In this document: piece after piece, positions 17,283 to 25,597 of the stretch | How positions within the stretch are numbered: the first letter of the stretch is position 1 | Layout: each line of letters starts with the position of its first letter | Source of the DNA: an uncultured bacterium | GTDB taxonomy: Bacteria > Myxococcota_A > Polyangia > Polyangiales > Houyiibacteriaceae | Assembly: GCA_938024995.1 (NCBI GenBank) | Contig: CALJDU010000027.1 | Location: 1 to 64,000, forward strand | DNA: 64,000 bases | Direction of reading: 5' to 3' | Notes under the pieces: generated by a model | Databases searched by the model: none | What the model was told of the DNA's origin: nothing | The model's input: the letters and a program-made list of their open reading frames with translations, nothing else | Position numbers and translations under genes: made by a program

Positions 17283-18649
17283 CGCGCGATCGGGATCAAG
17301 ACGTCCTTGCTGACGTAGAGGTGGTAGGTGTGCCCGGAGACCAGCGCGGGGGGCGCGCCGTCTTCAGGGAAGCGCTGCGACGCGCCTTCCGGGACAACCC
17401 CATAGGTGATTCCGGTCTCGATCGGATCGTCTGTCGGCGCGACGTCGAGTCGCCAGAGCGTGCCCTCCGGGAGGTCGAGGTTCGGCGGAACGGTCGGGTT
17501 CGCCGACCCTTCTTCGAGAACGTAGATGTAGCGCGCGGCGCCGTCTTCCCAGGTGATCGTGCCGTCCGCGTCGATCCCGACGTCGCCTTCACAGGCCTCG
17601 AGTTCGTAGACGAGCTGCGCGTAGAGCGGACCGCCCGCGGCGACGGAGTCGGCGAAGTCATCCCGCGAGAAGCCGCGACGCTCCAGCTCTGCCTCGAAGA
17701 ACGCGAGCATACGGGGCGCGTCTGTGCTCGGGAGACCCACGTCGGTTCGGTTGAAGCCGTTGTTCTCTTCGGGCGGGAACGCGCCGAACGAAGTGCTGTC
17801 GAGCCAGCCGGCGACGAACGCGAGCCCGGAGGGCTCGAAGCTGTCTACCCAAATGCCTTCGGACTCAATGAACCAGTTCGAGGGCCCGTCGGGCGCCTCC
17901 TCGGAGTGGCAGCAAATGCACGCGCAGGCTTCGACCTGTTCGGCGACCCACGCGAGCTCCGTTTGATAAGCGCTGTCGGTCAGTCGCGGGTCGTCATCGG
18001 GCGCGCTCGGCTCCGCTGGGTCGAAGGGGTAGTAGGGTCGCTGTGTGCGCACGGTGTCGCACGAGCCGTAGTCGTCGAAGCGGCGACCTTCTTCAGTGCA
18101 CGCGGAGATGAGCGACACCGTGCAGACCTCGCCATCGCTCATGCCCGCGGGCTCTCCGGCCAGCGGCGGCGCACACTCAAGTGTGGGCGGGACGAACACG
18201 CCGCCGCCGCCGCCGGTAATGGGCGGCGCGTCCTCGCAGAGACCGGTCGTAAACTCCCCGCTCGCGAACACCTCGCAACCGACGCGGGTACCGTCGCAGA
18301 GCTCGAGGTCGCTGCCTGGAAAGTAGATCGTGATCGGGCGGTCGGTGTCTCCGTCGATCAAACAAGAGCCGAGCAAGTTCTCCGCGGGGACGTCGCAGCG
18401 GCCACCGATCTCAAGCTCGCCTCGCCACGCGCGACAGTCACGGGTCGCGGCGCCTTCGATCCAAAGCGGGCCGTACTCACGGCACTCCTCAGCCATCGAG
18501 AAGCTGTTCGTGTAGCTGCAGCTGCCGAGCGGGGCGCTCCCGCTCATCACGTCGGCGCCAACATCTTCGCCAACATCGACCGCACCCGTATCGTCATCCC
18601 CACAGGCGACGAGCATCAAAACCAAAGTGGAGAGCGCCAAGTACCGCAT
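17261..18649 (-). CDS. Cys-rich lipoprotein with CxxCH motif
   Basis: The product from the ATG at 18649 is 462 residues, beginning MRYLALSTLVLMLVACGDDD with lipobox Cys. The mature part is rich in cysteines, and near residue 250 has CACICCHSEEAP, which contains a CxxCH c-type heme signature. The rest has no motif I know. The longer frame to 18688 adds a second, less plausible N-terminus. It is followed by the 146-residue heme-like lipoprotein with overlap, so both are likely exported partners. Function is unknown. Confidence 0.68.
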   Translation of the reverse strand: MRYLALSTLVLMLVACGDDDTGAVDVGEDVGADVMSGSAPLGSCSYTNSFSMAEECREYGPLWIEGAATRDCRAWRGELEIGGRCDVPAENLLGSCLIDGDTDRPITIYFPGSDLELCDGTRVGCEVFASGEFTTGLCEDAPPITGGGGGVFVPPTLECAPPLAGEPAGMSDGEVCTVSLISACTEEGRRFDDYGSCDTVRTQRPYYPFDPAEPSAPDDDPRLTDSAYQTELAWVAEQVEACACICCHSEEAPDGPSNWFIESEGIWVDSFEPSGLAFVAGWLDSTSFGAFPPEENNGFNRTDVGLPSTDAPRMLAFFEAELERRGFSRDDFADSVAAGGPLYAQLVYELEACEGDVGIDADGTITWEDGAARYIYVLEEGSANPTVPPNLDLPEGTLWRLDVAPTDDPIETGITYGVVPEGASQRFPEDGAPPALVSGHTYHLYVSKDVLIPIARCTFVAP

Positions 18650-18725
18650 ACGCACTGCTATAACAGAAGTGAAACAAAGCGAAAGCAAAACCTATACGAC
18701 GTTTCTAGTGATTGAAATTATTAGG

Positions 18726-18896
18726 AAACATCGTTTCCGCGCAGGCGCTCAGGCGCGGGTTCGGGAGCGGAGCGGAGAACGCGCGGCGATGGCGCCGCAG
18801 GTGCGGAAAGAAAAAACATCGTTTCCGCGCAGGCGCTCAGGCGCGGGTTCGGGAGCGGAGCGGAGAACGCGCGGCGATGGCCGCAGGTGCGGAAAC
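18726..18896. repeat. Two tandem copies of an about 84-bp structured repeat
   Basis: Copy 1 (18726-18809) and copy 2 (18814-18895) are offset by 88 bases and identical except for a two-base deletion in copy 2. Each unit is bounded by short inverted arms, GTTTCCGC (18733, 18821) and GCGGAAAG or GCGGAAAC (18803, 18889). A GGAAAC/GTTTCC hairpin leads into copy 1 (18724-18738). The element lies eight bases beyond a gene stop and before the start of the next gene on the same strand. It resembles a REP/MITE-like dispersed element or a structured mRNA segment. Nothing in it codes convincingly. Confidence 0.65.
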
Positions 18897-18905
18897 AAAG
18901 GATAC

Positions 18906-19310
18906 TTAGAGGCAGGAGTCGGGCGACAGGTCGGTCGGGCGGAGACGAAGGACCTCGATCCCTGCGGAGAGAGAGAGCGAGGCGGAAAACGCCTCCGCTG
19001 GATCGCAACTCCCGTTCCCGTTCAGGTCGAACGCCACGTGCACCAAGACCTCGCTCGCGGTGGGTTGAAGGTCGCGCAAGATGAAGCCTCCTTCCTGAAC
19101 GAAGCGGGCTTGAGATCGTTCCGGGTTCGCCGTCACCACGACGCGCGTTCCGTTTGGAACGTCATCGAACGCGTCAAAGACCAAGGTGAGGGTGAAGATG
19201 CCGGCGTCATCAGCGAGGTCGAACGGGGTGACGCGAGTCGGTTCGCAGCCGAGCGTGATCATCAACCACGCGGCGAGCGCTATTCGCGGGAGTAGGTCTC
19301 GCGAGCACAT
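18906..19310 (-). CDS. Small lipoprotein
   Basis: The 134-residue product has a signal segment ending in LITLGCEP (lipobox). The mature part is beta-rich, with a FNLNGNGSCDP-like acidic segment (DLNGNGSCDPAEAF) that may bind calcium. I recognise no family. It is the last gene of a four-gene unit whose members overlap by one to four bases: ECF sigma factor, FecR/TPR protein, outer membrane protein, then this gene, so it probably joins the same envelope system. Confidence 0.65.
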   Translation of the reverse strand: MCSRDLLPRIALAAWLMITLGCEPTRVTPFDLADDAGIFTLTLVFDAFDDVPNGTRVVVTANPERSQARFVQEGGFILRDLQPTASEVLVHVAFDLNGNGSCDPAEAFSASLSLSAGIEVLRLRPTDLSPDSCL

Positions 19311-20662
19311 CAGAAGCTGACCCCTGCGCCGAGCGTCAAGCCCGCGGAGATGACTCGCGCGGCTTGGATCATCGCGCCGCTCATCACCAAGTCGACCGGA
19401 CGCGAGGTGAGCGCGACGTGCCCAGAGAGCTCGATGATGAATACGCCCGACCGAGCGCGCAGACCCGAAGCGACGCGACCCTCAAGCGCGTGAATGATCT
19501 CCTGAGCGTTCACGAAGCCGTCTGGAGAGAGCTCTCCGGCGACCGTCAGTCGTCGCCATCCTGCGCGCCCGCCGAAGAAGAAGCGCAGCGAAGAGTTGTC
19601 AGACGAAGCGAGGTCTCGCTCGTAGTCGAGGACGGCGAGGAGGCTCAGGGCACGAACGCGCGAGAGAAAACGCGGGTCGCCGAAGGTGCTCCCGAGCGGG
19701 GAGAGGGAGAACCGGAGCCCGAGGTGGAGGGCTCCGAACCGCGCGCCGAACGCGAGCCCGATCAATGCGGAAGTCGCCGCGTCGAAATGAACCGCGCCGG
19801 TCGCTAGGAGAAAGAAGCGCGGCGGGGTCTGCGGCTGCGGCGATGAGGGGTTGTCCAGCTCGAGGTCCCCAAGGTCCCGTTCGGGAAGGTTCAGCGGCGA
19901 GTCGAGCGCATTGGTGCTCTCCGTGTCACGTGCGGAGTCGTCTGTGCTGGGGGCCGGGTCGTCCAGCGCGGTCGTTTCGCGTGCGGTTGGCGGCGAAGGT
20001 GCCTCGCGCTGAGCCGCTTCGATCGGTGCCCCGTTGTCGGCGACTTCCTGGCCGGTCGCATCGGATCCCGTCGTCGGGTCGGAGGACGGAGCATTCACGT
20101 TCGCGTTCGTGCTCGCAGTCCCGTTCGTGTTCGTGTTCGTGGTCGCGTTCGTGCTCGCAGTCCCGTTCGCGTTCGCGTTCGTGGTCGCGTTCGTGCCCGC
20201 AGTCCCGTTCGCGTTCGTGCTCGCGGTCCCGTTCGCGTTCGTGCTCGCAGTCCCGTTCGTGTTCGCGGTCGTGCTCGCGTTCTCTGCCTCTGCCAGTCGG
20301 TATGGAAGCAGCGCTGCGCGCACCTCTTCACTCACAACGACGGCGTAGCTGTCTCGCGCATCGTTTGGAACGACGCGCACGCCGCGCCGTTGCCAGACCT
20401 CGCCATCGAATTCGTAAACCTCGACCGTCGCGCTGCACAGGACCGCGATCTTCGACGCGGGAGGCGCGGTCAATGAGCGGAGCGGCTGACGCGAGCGCGT
20501 CACTGTGTGGGGAACACGCATCGCGGCGAGCTCCGCCGTCAGCGCGCGACCGAACGCCGCGCCGCTGGGGTGCACGACGATCCACGCAGACTCGCCTTGA
20601 GCCGCGACGGGGCGCGGCACCAGGAGCAAGACCAACGCGACCATCGCGCCGCGAGGGTTCAC
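19310..20662 (-). CDS. Secreted protein with predicted outer membrane beta-barrel and NGTAST low-complexity linker
   Basis: The 450-residue product begins with a signal peptide (VALVLLLVPRPVAAQG, cleaved near residue 22). An N-terminal domain of about 105 residues is followed by a Thr/Ala/Asn repeat region (about 125-190) and an acidic linker. The C-terminal 170 residues have alternating hydrophobic strands (FFLLATGAVHFD, GLRFSL, LRFFFGGRAGWRR) and end GAGVSF, a typical barrel C-terminus. The stop overlaps the next lipoprotein by one base, and the start overlaps the FecR gene by four. It is probably the surface component controlled by the preceding sigma factor. Function unproven. Confidence 0.68.
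   Translation of the reverse strand: MNPRGAMVALVLLLVPRPVAAQGESAWIVVHPSGAAFGRALTAELAAMRVPHTVTRSRQPLRSLTAPPASKIAVLCSATVEVYEFDGEVWQRRGVRVVPNDARDSYAVVVSEEVRAALLPYRLAEAENASTTANTNGTASTNANGTASTNANGTAGTNATTNANANGTASTNATTNTNTNGTASTNANVNAPSSDPTTGSDATGQEVADNGAPIEAAQREAPSPPTARETTALDDPAPSTDDSARDTESTNALDSPLNLPERDLGDLELDNPSSPQPQTPPRFFLLATGAVHFDAATSALIGLAFGARFGALHLGLRFSLSPLGSTFGDPRFLSRVRALSLLAVLDYERDLASSDNSSLRFFFGGRAGWRRLTVAGELSPDGFVNAQEIIHALEGRVASGLRARSGVFIIELSGHVALTSRPVDLVMSGAMIQAARVISAGLTLGAGVSF
20095..20285. repeat. Coding hexanucleotide-type repeat for the NGTAST linker
   Basis: Near-repeats such as GTTCGCGTTCGTGCTCGC and relatives give a run of Asn-Gly-Thr-Ala-Ser-Thr residues in the outer membrane protein at 19310-20662. 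The sequence is in frame and stays open in all copies. Copy number could vary by slippage; no evidence of a CRISPR-like spacer arrangement. Confidence 0.6.
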
Positions 20663-22011
20663 CGGGAGAGCACCTCGCGCGCGACGTTCTGATGAGGGCC
20701 ATCTGGATATCGCGAGAGGTAGCGCTCCGCGGCTCGCGCTGCTCCTGAGCTTTGCCCCGCAGCGCGTCTCGCTTCGATCAAGCGTCCCGCCGCATCACGA
20801 CGATGCCGACCTTCGGGCGCTTCACGGAGGTAGCCGGCGAACCCGTCCGCAGCGGCAGCGTATCGGTGCGCTTGGAAGCTGCGACGCGCCAAGAGGAAGA
20901 GCGCATCGGCGGCGGGACCCGAGGTCGGGAACCGCGATCGGATTCGCGTGAGGGTGACTTGGGCGGAGGCGAGCCCAGCGCGGCGCTCCGCGGTCGCGAG
21001 CCGGAGCAGCGCTTGCGCGTTCCCGGTTGCTCGAACGCGTTCCCGATCCGCCTGGCGTAGATGGGAGAGCGCGACCGTGTAGTCGCCTCGCTCCATCGCG
21101 CGACGAAACGCGCGTCGTCGGTCCTCGAACGAGCGAGCTCTCGACCGACCTCCGGCGGGAGGGTCTTCGAGGGCCGCCACAGCCGAGGGGCGCGCGACTC
21201 GCTCGTCTGCGCGGACCGCACTGTGCGTCTCGCCTGCCCTGCCAGCCTCGCCAGCCTCAGCCTCGCCAGCCTCGCCAGCCTCGCCTATCTCGTCTGTCTC
21301 CGAGTGGACTTCCGCTCGCGCTTCGATGACCGGGCCGGGCCCGGGAACCACAGGAGCGATCGTCGTTGCCGTGACCGTGGCTTGCTCGCGGGGACCCTCT
21401 GGACCGACCTCGATCCACTCGGTTCCTGACGCGAACACATCGCCGAAGGGTCCTTCGATGCGAACGCGGCCTTCTCGCATTTGCACCGCGAGCGTGTCTC
21501 TCGCCTCGTCGTAACGCGCCGCGAAGCGTGTACCAATGACGTGAATCGTGTACCGGCCCGCTTCGATCGCGAAGCGCGTCGCGTCGCGATGGATGACCTC
21601 GATTTCGGCTTCGCCGCGCGTCAACGCGAACCTCGCCCCACGTGCGTCGATCGCGCGGAGTCGGGCCGCGCTGCCCGGGGCAAGCGCGAAGCTTGAGCCA
21701 TCGCTCAGGTCGACTCGCGTCGCCTGGGAAGAGGGGGCCTCGAGCGGTGCGTCGACCGCGACCACGCGGGTGTTGATCCGCGCGACGAGGGGGGCGTCGT
21801 CACCGCGGTCTTGGGTCGTGAAGAAGAGGAGCGCCGCGCCGGCGACGACCGCCGCGCCCAACAGAACCCCGAACCGCTTCGGCTCGCGCGGGGCGGCGCT
21901 CGTGTTGACGATCCGGGCGCGCGCTCGACGCCGCGTCGCGGGGTCGTGGAGGACCTCGTCCTGTGCGTCGCGTACGCGGCGGCCGAGGGCTTCAAGATCG
22001 AGATCCGTCAT
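20659..22011 (-). CDS. FecR-domain and TPR protein, putative anti-sigma/sensor partner
   Basis: The 450-residue product has a short cytoplasmic N-terminus of about 45 residues and one transmembrane helix (about 47-63). A FecR-like domain follows (about 75-210; VDLSDGSSFALAPGSAARL and RYTIHVIGTRFAARY are typical), then a Glu/Ala/Gly-rich linker and a helical TPR/BamD-like repeat region (about 305-445). In Gram-negative FecR systems such a protein gates an ECF sigma factor. It follows the ECF sigma gene with a four-base ATGA overlap and precedes the outer membrane protein. The linkage is strong evidence for a partner role; the signal it senses is unknown. Confidence 0.75.
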   Translation of the reverse strand: MTDLDLEALGRRVRDAQDEVLHDPATRRRARARIVNTSAAPREPKRFGVLLGAAVVAGAALLFFTTQDRGDDAPLVARINTRVVAVDAPLEAPSSQATRVDLSDGSSFALAPGSAARLRAIDARGARFALTRGEAEIEVIHRDATRFAIEAGRYTIHVIGTRFAARYDEARDTLAVQMREGRVRIEGPFGDVFASGTEWIEVGPEGPREQATVTATTIAPVVPGPGPVIEARAEVHSETDEIGEAGEAGEAEAGEAGRAGETHSAVRADERVARPSAVAALEDPPAGGRSRARSFEDRRRAFRRAMERGDYTVALSHLRQADRERVRATGNAQALLRLATAERRAGLASAQVTLTRIRSRFPTSGPAADALFLLARRSFQAHRYAAAADGFAGYLREAPEGRHRRDAAGRLIEARRAAGQSSGAARAAERYLSRYPDGPHQNVAREVLSR

Positions 22012-22619
22012 CGCGCCGCCTCCAGTTTACGTACGCGCTCTTCGGAACGCTTGAGCTTTCGTTTGACGGTCGCGAGCGAGAGCCCCGACGCGGCCGCGAT
22101 CTCGGGCAGGGTCATCTCCTCGAAGTAGCGAAGCGTAAAGCAGACGCGCTCGTCCGCCGGGAGCCTGCGGAGCACGCGCTGGACCTCGTTCAAGACGGCC
22201 CTCGCGTCGTTGCGCGGCGCATCCGGAATCTCGGGGACATCACTGGGCGCGCGAAACTGGATGATCCGCCAGCGCTGCCGACGACGGATGAGCGTTCGCG
22301 CTTTCAGTACCGTCATGCGGGTCAACCACGACTCAAGCTTGTTCGGATCACGGAGCTGGTCGATCGCCGACAGCGCGTCGATGAACACCTCGTGGAGCAC
22401 GTCTTCGAGCTCCGAGTCGGGGCCCAGCACCCGCATCAGGAGCCGCTCCACGCGCTGCCCATAGCGGTCGAAAAAGGTCGCCGCGGCGTTCTTGTGTCCG
22501 GCGCGGATCATCGCGACCAAGACGGCGTCTTCCGGATCCGGGCGATCCACATCGGGCTCCCGGGAACCGCCAGCCCGGGGTGCACGCTCGAGGTCGATGG
22601 CGCGCAAGCGAGCGCTCAT
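22008..22619 (-). CDS. ECF-type RNA polymerase sigma factor
   Basis: The 203-residue product from the ATG at 22619 has a sigma-2 region (VAMIRAGHKNAAATFFDRYG, then the core-binding helix DVLHEVFIDALSAIDQLRD). It also has a sigma-4 region with helix-turn-helix (LRRLPADERVCFTLRYFEE, TLPEIAAASGLSLATVKRKL). A second possible start at 22697 adds 26 residues without sigma character. It is the first gene of the overlapping operon with FecR/TPR, outer membrane protein and lipoprotein, and so probably directs their transcription together with other targets. Confidence 0.85.
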   Translation of the reverse strand: MSARLRAIDLERAPRAGGSREPDVDRPDPEDAVLVAMIRAGHKNAAATFFDRYGQRVERLLMRVLGPDSELEDVLHEVFIDALSAIDQLRDPNKLESWLTRMTVLKARTLIRRRQRWRIIQFRAPSDVPEIPDAPRNDARAVLNEVQRVLRRLPADERVCFTLRYFEEMTLPEIAAASGLSLATVKRKLKRSEERVRKLEAAR

Positions 22620-22714
22620 CAGCAAGAAGAACGCGGACCACCTCCCGCCGCGGTCGCGCGGAAGGAGGTGGCTCGGCGATGTGGCGATGGCCAGCACGTT
22701 TGCTCAATCCGCCG

Positions 22715-24034
22715 CTATTCGCGGCACTCGTCCGCTTCGTCGATGGTGCCGTCCATGTCGTTGTCGATCATGTCCATGCATCGCTCCGAGAGCTCGCACT
22801 CGCCCGCTTCGTCGATGGTGCCGTCCATGTCGTTGTCGATCATGTCGCGGCAATCCCCACCGGAGCCGGGGCAGGCCGCTGGGTCGTAGATCGGCGAACC
22901 ATCTGCGGCGCGGCACGCCGGGTCACACTCGTTGGGCTCGTCGACCTCGCCGTCCATGTCGTTGTCGATCATATCGGCGCAGAGCTCGCCCGGGCAGTAT
23001 CCGGCGGGCGCCGCGCATGCCGGTCCACACTCGTCTTCCTCGTCGACCTCACCGTCCATGTCGTTGTCGATGCCGTCGCGGCAAAGGTCGCCTCCACCGG
23101 GGCAACCTTCTGGGTTGTAGATGGGAGAACCGTCGGCCGCGAGGCACGCGGGGTCGCACTCGTTGGGCTCGTCGACCTCTCCGTCCATGTCGTTGTCGAT
23201 CATGTCGGCGCAGAGCTCTCCGGGACAGTATCCCGCGGGCGCCGAGCACGCGGGGTCGCACTCGCCGGCTTCGTCGACCGCGCCGTCCATGTCGTTGTCG
23301 ATCATGTCGCGGCAGGGGTCGGTGCCCGGGCAGTCTCCGGGGGCGTAGATCGGCGAGCCATCCGCGGAGAAGCAAGCAGGCACGCACTCGTCTTCCTCGT
23401 CGACCTCGCCATCCATGTCGTTGTCGATTCCGTCGCGGCAGCGCTCAGGGCACTCGCCTTCCGGGCCCAAGCAGGCGGGGTCACAGGCGTCGCGTTCGTC
23501 AACGACGCCATCGAGGTTGTTGTCCGCGCCAGGGACGCACACGTACCCCGTGCACTCGGTGGGATCGTCGACCACGCCGTCCATGTTGTCGTCGATCCCG
23601 TTGTCGCAGGGTCCGGAGACGAATGAGGCGGCGCACTCCGCGAAGACCTCGAGACAGATCGCTTCTTCATAGCCCTCAACAATGCATCGCTCGGCCGCTT
23701 CGCTGCAGGTCGCGATCGCGTCATAGACGCTGCCACCGTCGCTGTCGTAGTGACCCAAGCAAGCCTCGAACGCGTCCTCGCACATGTCGGAGTCGCGCGA
23801 CATCACGCACTCGCGGTGACCGTCGACGCAGGGCTCGACCACGTCTTCGGGATCGGAAGAGGTCTCGTCGACACGCTCGAGGCACGCCTCGATGTCTTCG
23901 GGTCGATCGAGGTCGTAGCAGTCGGCGAGGCTGCTGCGGAGCGAGCTTCCGTCAGTGCCACAAGCGATCCCGACGCCGACGAGCGCGGTACAGAGCAAGA
24001 GTAGGAGGTGCTTCTTCATCTTCATCTTCTTCAT
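22715..24034 (-). CDS. Lipoprotein with nine DxDNDMDG calcium-binding-type repeats
   Basis: The 439-residue product starts with a lipobox (VGIACGTDG), then a Cys-rich region (about 30-140), then about nine units of the type CRDMIDNDMDGEVDEAGEC. Each unit carries D.DNDMDG, the acidic loop seen in MopE- and TSP3-like calcium-binding repeats, linked by Cys-rich segments such as CDPACLAADGSPIYNPEG. It is probably an exported surface calcium-binding or adhesive protein. Several possible starts lie in the MKKMKMKK leader; the outermost is used. It precedes the ECF sigma gene on the same strand. Confidence 0.75.
   Translation of the reverse strand: MKKMKMKKHLLLLLCTALVGVGIACGTDGSSLRSSLADCYDLDRPEDIEACLERVDETSSDPEDVVEPCVDGHRECVMSRDSDMCEDAFEACLGHYDSDGGSVYDAIATCSEAAERCIVEGYEEAICLEVFAECAASFVSGPCDNGIDDNMDGVVDDPTECTGYVCVPGADNNLDGVVDERDACDPACLGPEGECPERCRDGIDNDMDGEVDEEDECVPACFSADGSPIYAPGDCPGTDPCRDMIDNDMDGAVDEAGECDPACSAPAGYCPGELCADMIDNDMDGEVDEPNECDPACLAADGSPIYNPEGCPGGGDLCRDGIDNDMDGEVDEEDECGPACAAPAGYCPGELCADMIDNDMDGEVDEPNECDPACRAADGSPIYDPAACPGSGGDCRDMIDNDMDGTIDEAGECELSERCMDMIDNDMDGTIDEADECRE
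22730..23440. repeat. Coding repeats of the calcium-binding-type lipoprotein
   Basis: A core of about 24 bases, seen on the plus strand as CGTCCATGTCGTTGTCGATC, recurs seven times at spacings of roughly 60 to 150 bases, alternating with longer repeated Cys-segment blocks. All copies are in frame in the lipoprotein at 22715-24034. Recombination between copies could alter repeat number. Confidence 0.65.
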
Positions 24035-24210
24035 CTTCGTTTGGAGCGCGTAGCGAGTGCCACGGCGGGTTCTCCAGCAAGTCGCGCGGGCGATGAAGAT
24101 CGGCTCAACTTTCTTTCCAGGGCGTCGATGTTAGCGTCTTTTCGACATGAAACCCCGGCGCGATGCACGGGGACACTTGTCTGGAAGCCAACCGTGACTA
24201 ACTGGTCTTC

Positions 24211-24759
24211 ATGGAAACGCTGCCGCTGGATCGTGCCTCCCTCATCGACGCCCAGGCCGCTGGTCGGGCCTTCGAGTTCTTGTTCTTCTTTGGGCACAGT
24301 GGCCAAGGCGTGTCCCGCCAGTGCTTGAGCCAGTGGTACGAGGCGCCGTTTGAGGTGGACGGGATCCGCTTTCGTACCGCGGAGCACTTCATGATGTTCA
24401 AGAAGGCGGCGCTCTTCGCCGACGACGAAATGCGTGACGCCATCGTGGCTGCCGAAACACCCGGCGCGGCGAAGGCGCTGGGTCGAAAGGTCCGCGGTTT
24501 TGACCAGGCGGAGTGGGAAGCGAACCGGCTCGCGGTTGTCACCGCGGGCAGCGTCGCGAAGTTCGGGCAGAACCCCGAGCTCCGCGCGTTCCTGCTCGCG
24601 ACCGCGACGAAGGTGCTGGTCGAGGCCGCGCCGCGGGACCGCATCTGGGGTATCGGGATGAGCGCGAAGAACCCCGCGGCGACCGACGCCCGGTCATGGC
24701 GCGGGCTCAACTTGCTCGGCTTCGCGTTGATGGCCGCGCGGGCTCAGCTCATGGCGTGA
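24211..24759 (+). CDS. NADAR family protein (YbiA/RibX-like N-glycosidase)
   Basis: The 182-residue protein has the NADAR family landmarks: FEFLFFFGHSGQ near the start, FEVDGIRFRTAEHFMMFKKAALF (about 48-70), then GRKVRGFDQAEWEANR and the closing DRIWGIGMSAKNPAA..RSWRGLNLLGFALM. Known members hydrolyse the N-glycosidic bond of reactive riboflavin pathway intermediates or remove ADP-ribose. The invariant W, G, E and N residues of the active site are present. It is divergent from the calcium-repeat lipoprotein. Its last 11 bases overlap the next gene. Confidence 0.85.
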   Translation: METLPLDRASLIDAQAAGRAFEFLFFFGHSGQGVSRQCLSQWYEAPFEVDGIRFRTAEHFMMFKKAALFADDEMRDAIVAAETPGAAKALGRKVRGFDQAEWEANRLAVVTAGSVAKFGQNPELRAFLLATATKVLVEAAPRDRIWGIGMSAKNPAATDARSWRGLNLLGFALMAARAQLMA

Positions 24760-25546
24760 CGCTGATTAGCTCGACGACCAGCCCGGCCAAGAGGTCCCGA
24801 AGGGCTTCAAAGCCGTTCGCGCGACGCTCACCGGTCGCTTCGTCGACGTAGAGCGCGCGGTTGAGCTCAATCTGGACAACGTGGATGTCATCGTCCGGTC
24901 GACCGTAGTGTCCCGTGGTGAAGCCACCGCGGTAGGGATCGTCGTGCGCGACGGAGAGACCCGCCGCGCGAAAGTAGGAGTCGATCGCGTCGATGAAGAC
25001 ACCGTCCGCGCTCGACCTCCCGCGTGTCCCGGGAACGACGTCAGCGCGCTTTCGATCGCTCCCGCGTCCGCATGAGGGCATGGAGTGCGCGGCGATCACG
25101 ATGGTGTAGCCGAAGGCTTCCTTGATGCGCGCGACCTCGCTGACCAGCGCGTCGTGGTAGGGCCGGTGGTAGGTGTCGATGCGAGCCTGGAACTGCTCCA
25201 CCGTGAGCTCCGTGGCCAAGAGCACGCGACCGTCGGTGGTGGTTCGCCAGACGACCCCGCGCGGGTGTCCGAGGCGCGCGTCTGGATGGGTGGGTACCGC
25301 GTCGGCTCCGATGTCGCCGGCGCTGCGGTTAAGATCGACGACGCGTCGCGCAACGTTCGTCGTCAACATCGATGCGCCCCGAGACGGCGCGAGCGCGTAG
25401 AGCTCGTCGACGTAGAGGTCCGCGTCCCGCCACGCCTCGTCGACCACGACGAACTGATCTCGAACCTCATCCGGCACCGTGAGCCCCGCGTGCGGGACCT
25501 CGATGAGGATGGGAGACTTGCCCTGGATCAGTTCGTGATGGCTCAC
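24749..25546 (-). CDS. N-formylglutamate amidohydrolase family protein
   Basis: The 265-residue product starts at a GTG (residues SHHELIQG follow). It matches the N-formylglutamate amidohydrolase/deformylase family with ILIEVPHAG (about 13-21), ADLYVDELY, VDLNRSAGD, a YHRPYHDAL segment, VIAAHSMPS and TTGHYGRP. The enzyme class hydrolyses N-formyl-L-glutamate to formate and glutamate at the end of histidine breakdown, using zinc. No other hut gene is nearby, so the true substrate could be another formyl- or amide compound. A longer GTG start at 25588 is possible but unlikely. Confidence 0.82.
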   Translation of the reverse strand: MSHHELIQGKSPILIEVPHAGLTVPDEVRDQFVVVDEAWRDADLYVDELYALAPSRGASMLTTNVARRVVDLNRSAGDIGADAVPTHPDARLGHPRGVVWRTTTDGRVLLATELTVEQFQARIDTYHRPYHDALVSEVARIKEAFGYTIVIAAHSMPSCGRGSDRKRADVVPGTRGRSSADGVFIDAIDSYFRAAGLSVAHDDPYRGGFTTGHYGRPDDDIHVVQIELNRALYVDEATGERRANGFEALRDLLAGLVVELISVTP

Positions 25547-25597
25547 AGCGCACCGCGTTCTAGCAGGGTGCAGCCCGTGGCGCTGCACTTGTGCGCT

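Noticed and set aside
17255..18715. Plus-strand open frame of about 480 codons across the heme-like lipoproteins
   Set aside because: No motif, and the opposite strand carries lipoboxes and heme motifs in two coupled genes.
18627..19295. Plus-strand open frame spanning the tandem repeat
   Set aside because: Its sequence is an Arg-rich translation of the repeat itself and reads antisense to the small lipoprotein. It has no ribosome site.
20095..23440. CRISPR array in the short repeats of the lipoprotein and outer membrane genes
   Set aside because: Repeats are in frame, encode protein repeats and lack unique spacers of even length.
22492..24096. Long plus-strand open frame of over 500 codons opposite the repeat lipoprotein
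   Set aside because: Arg/Pro-rich sequence with no motif, and a mirror of the calcium-repeat coding strand. Long antisense frames are expected at this GC content.
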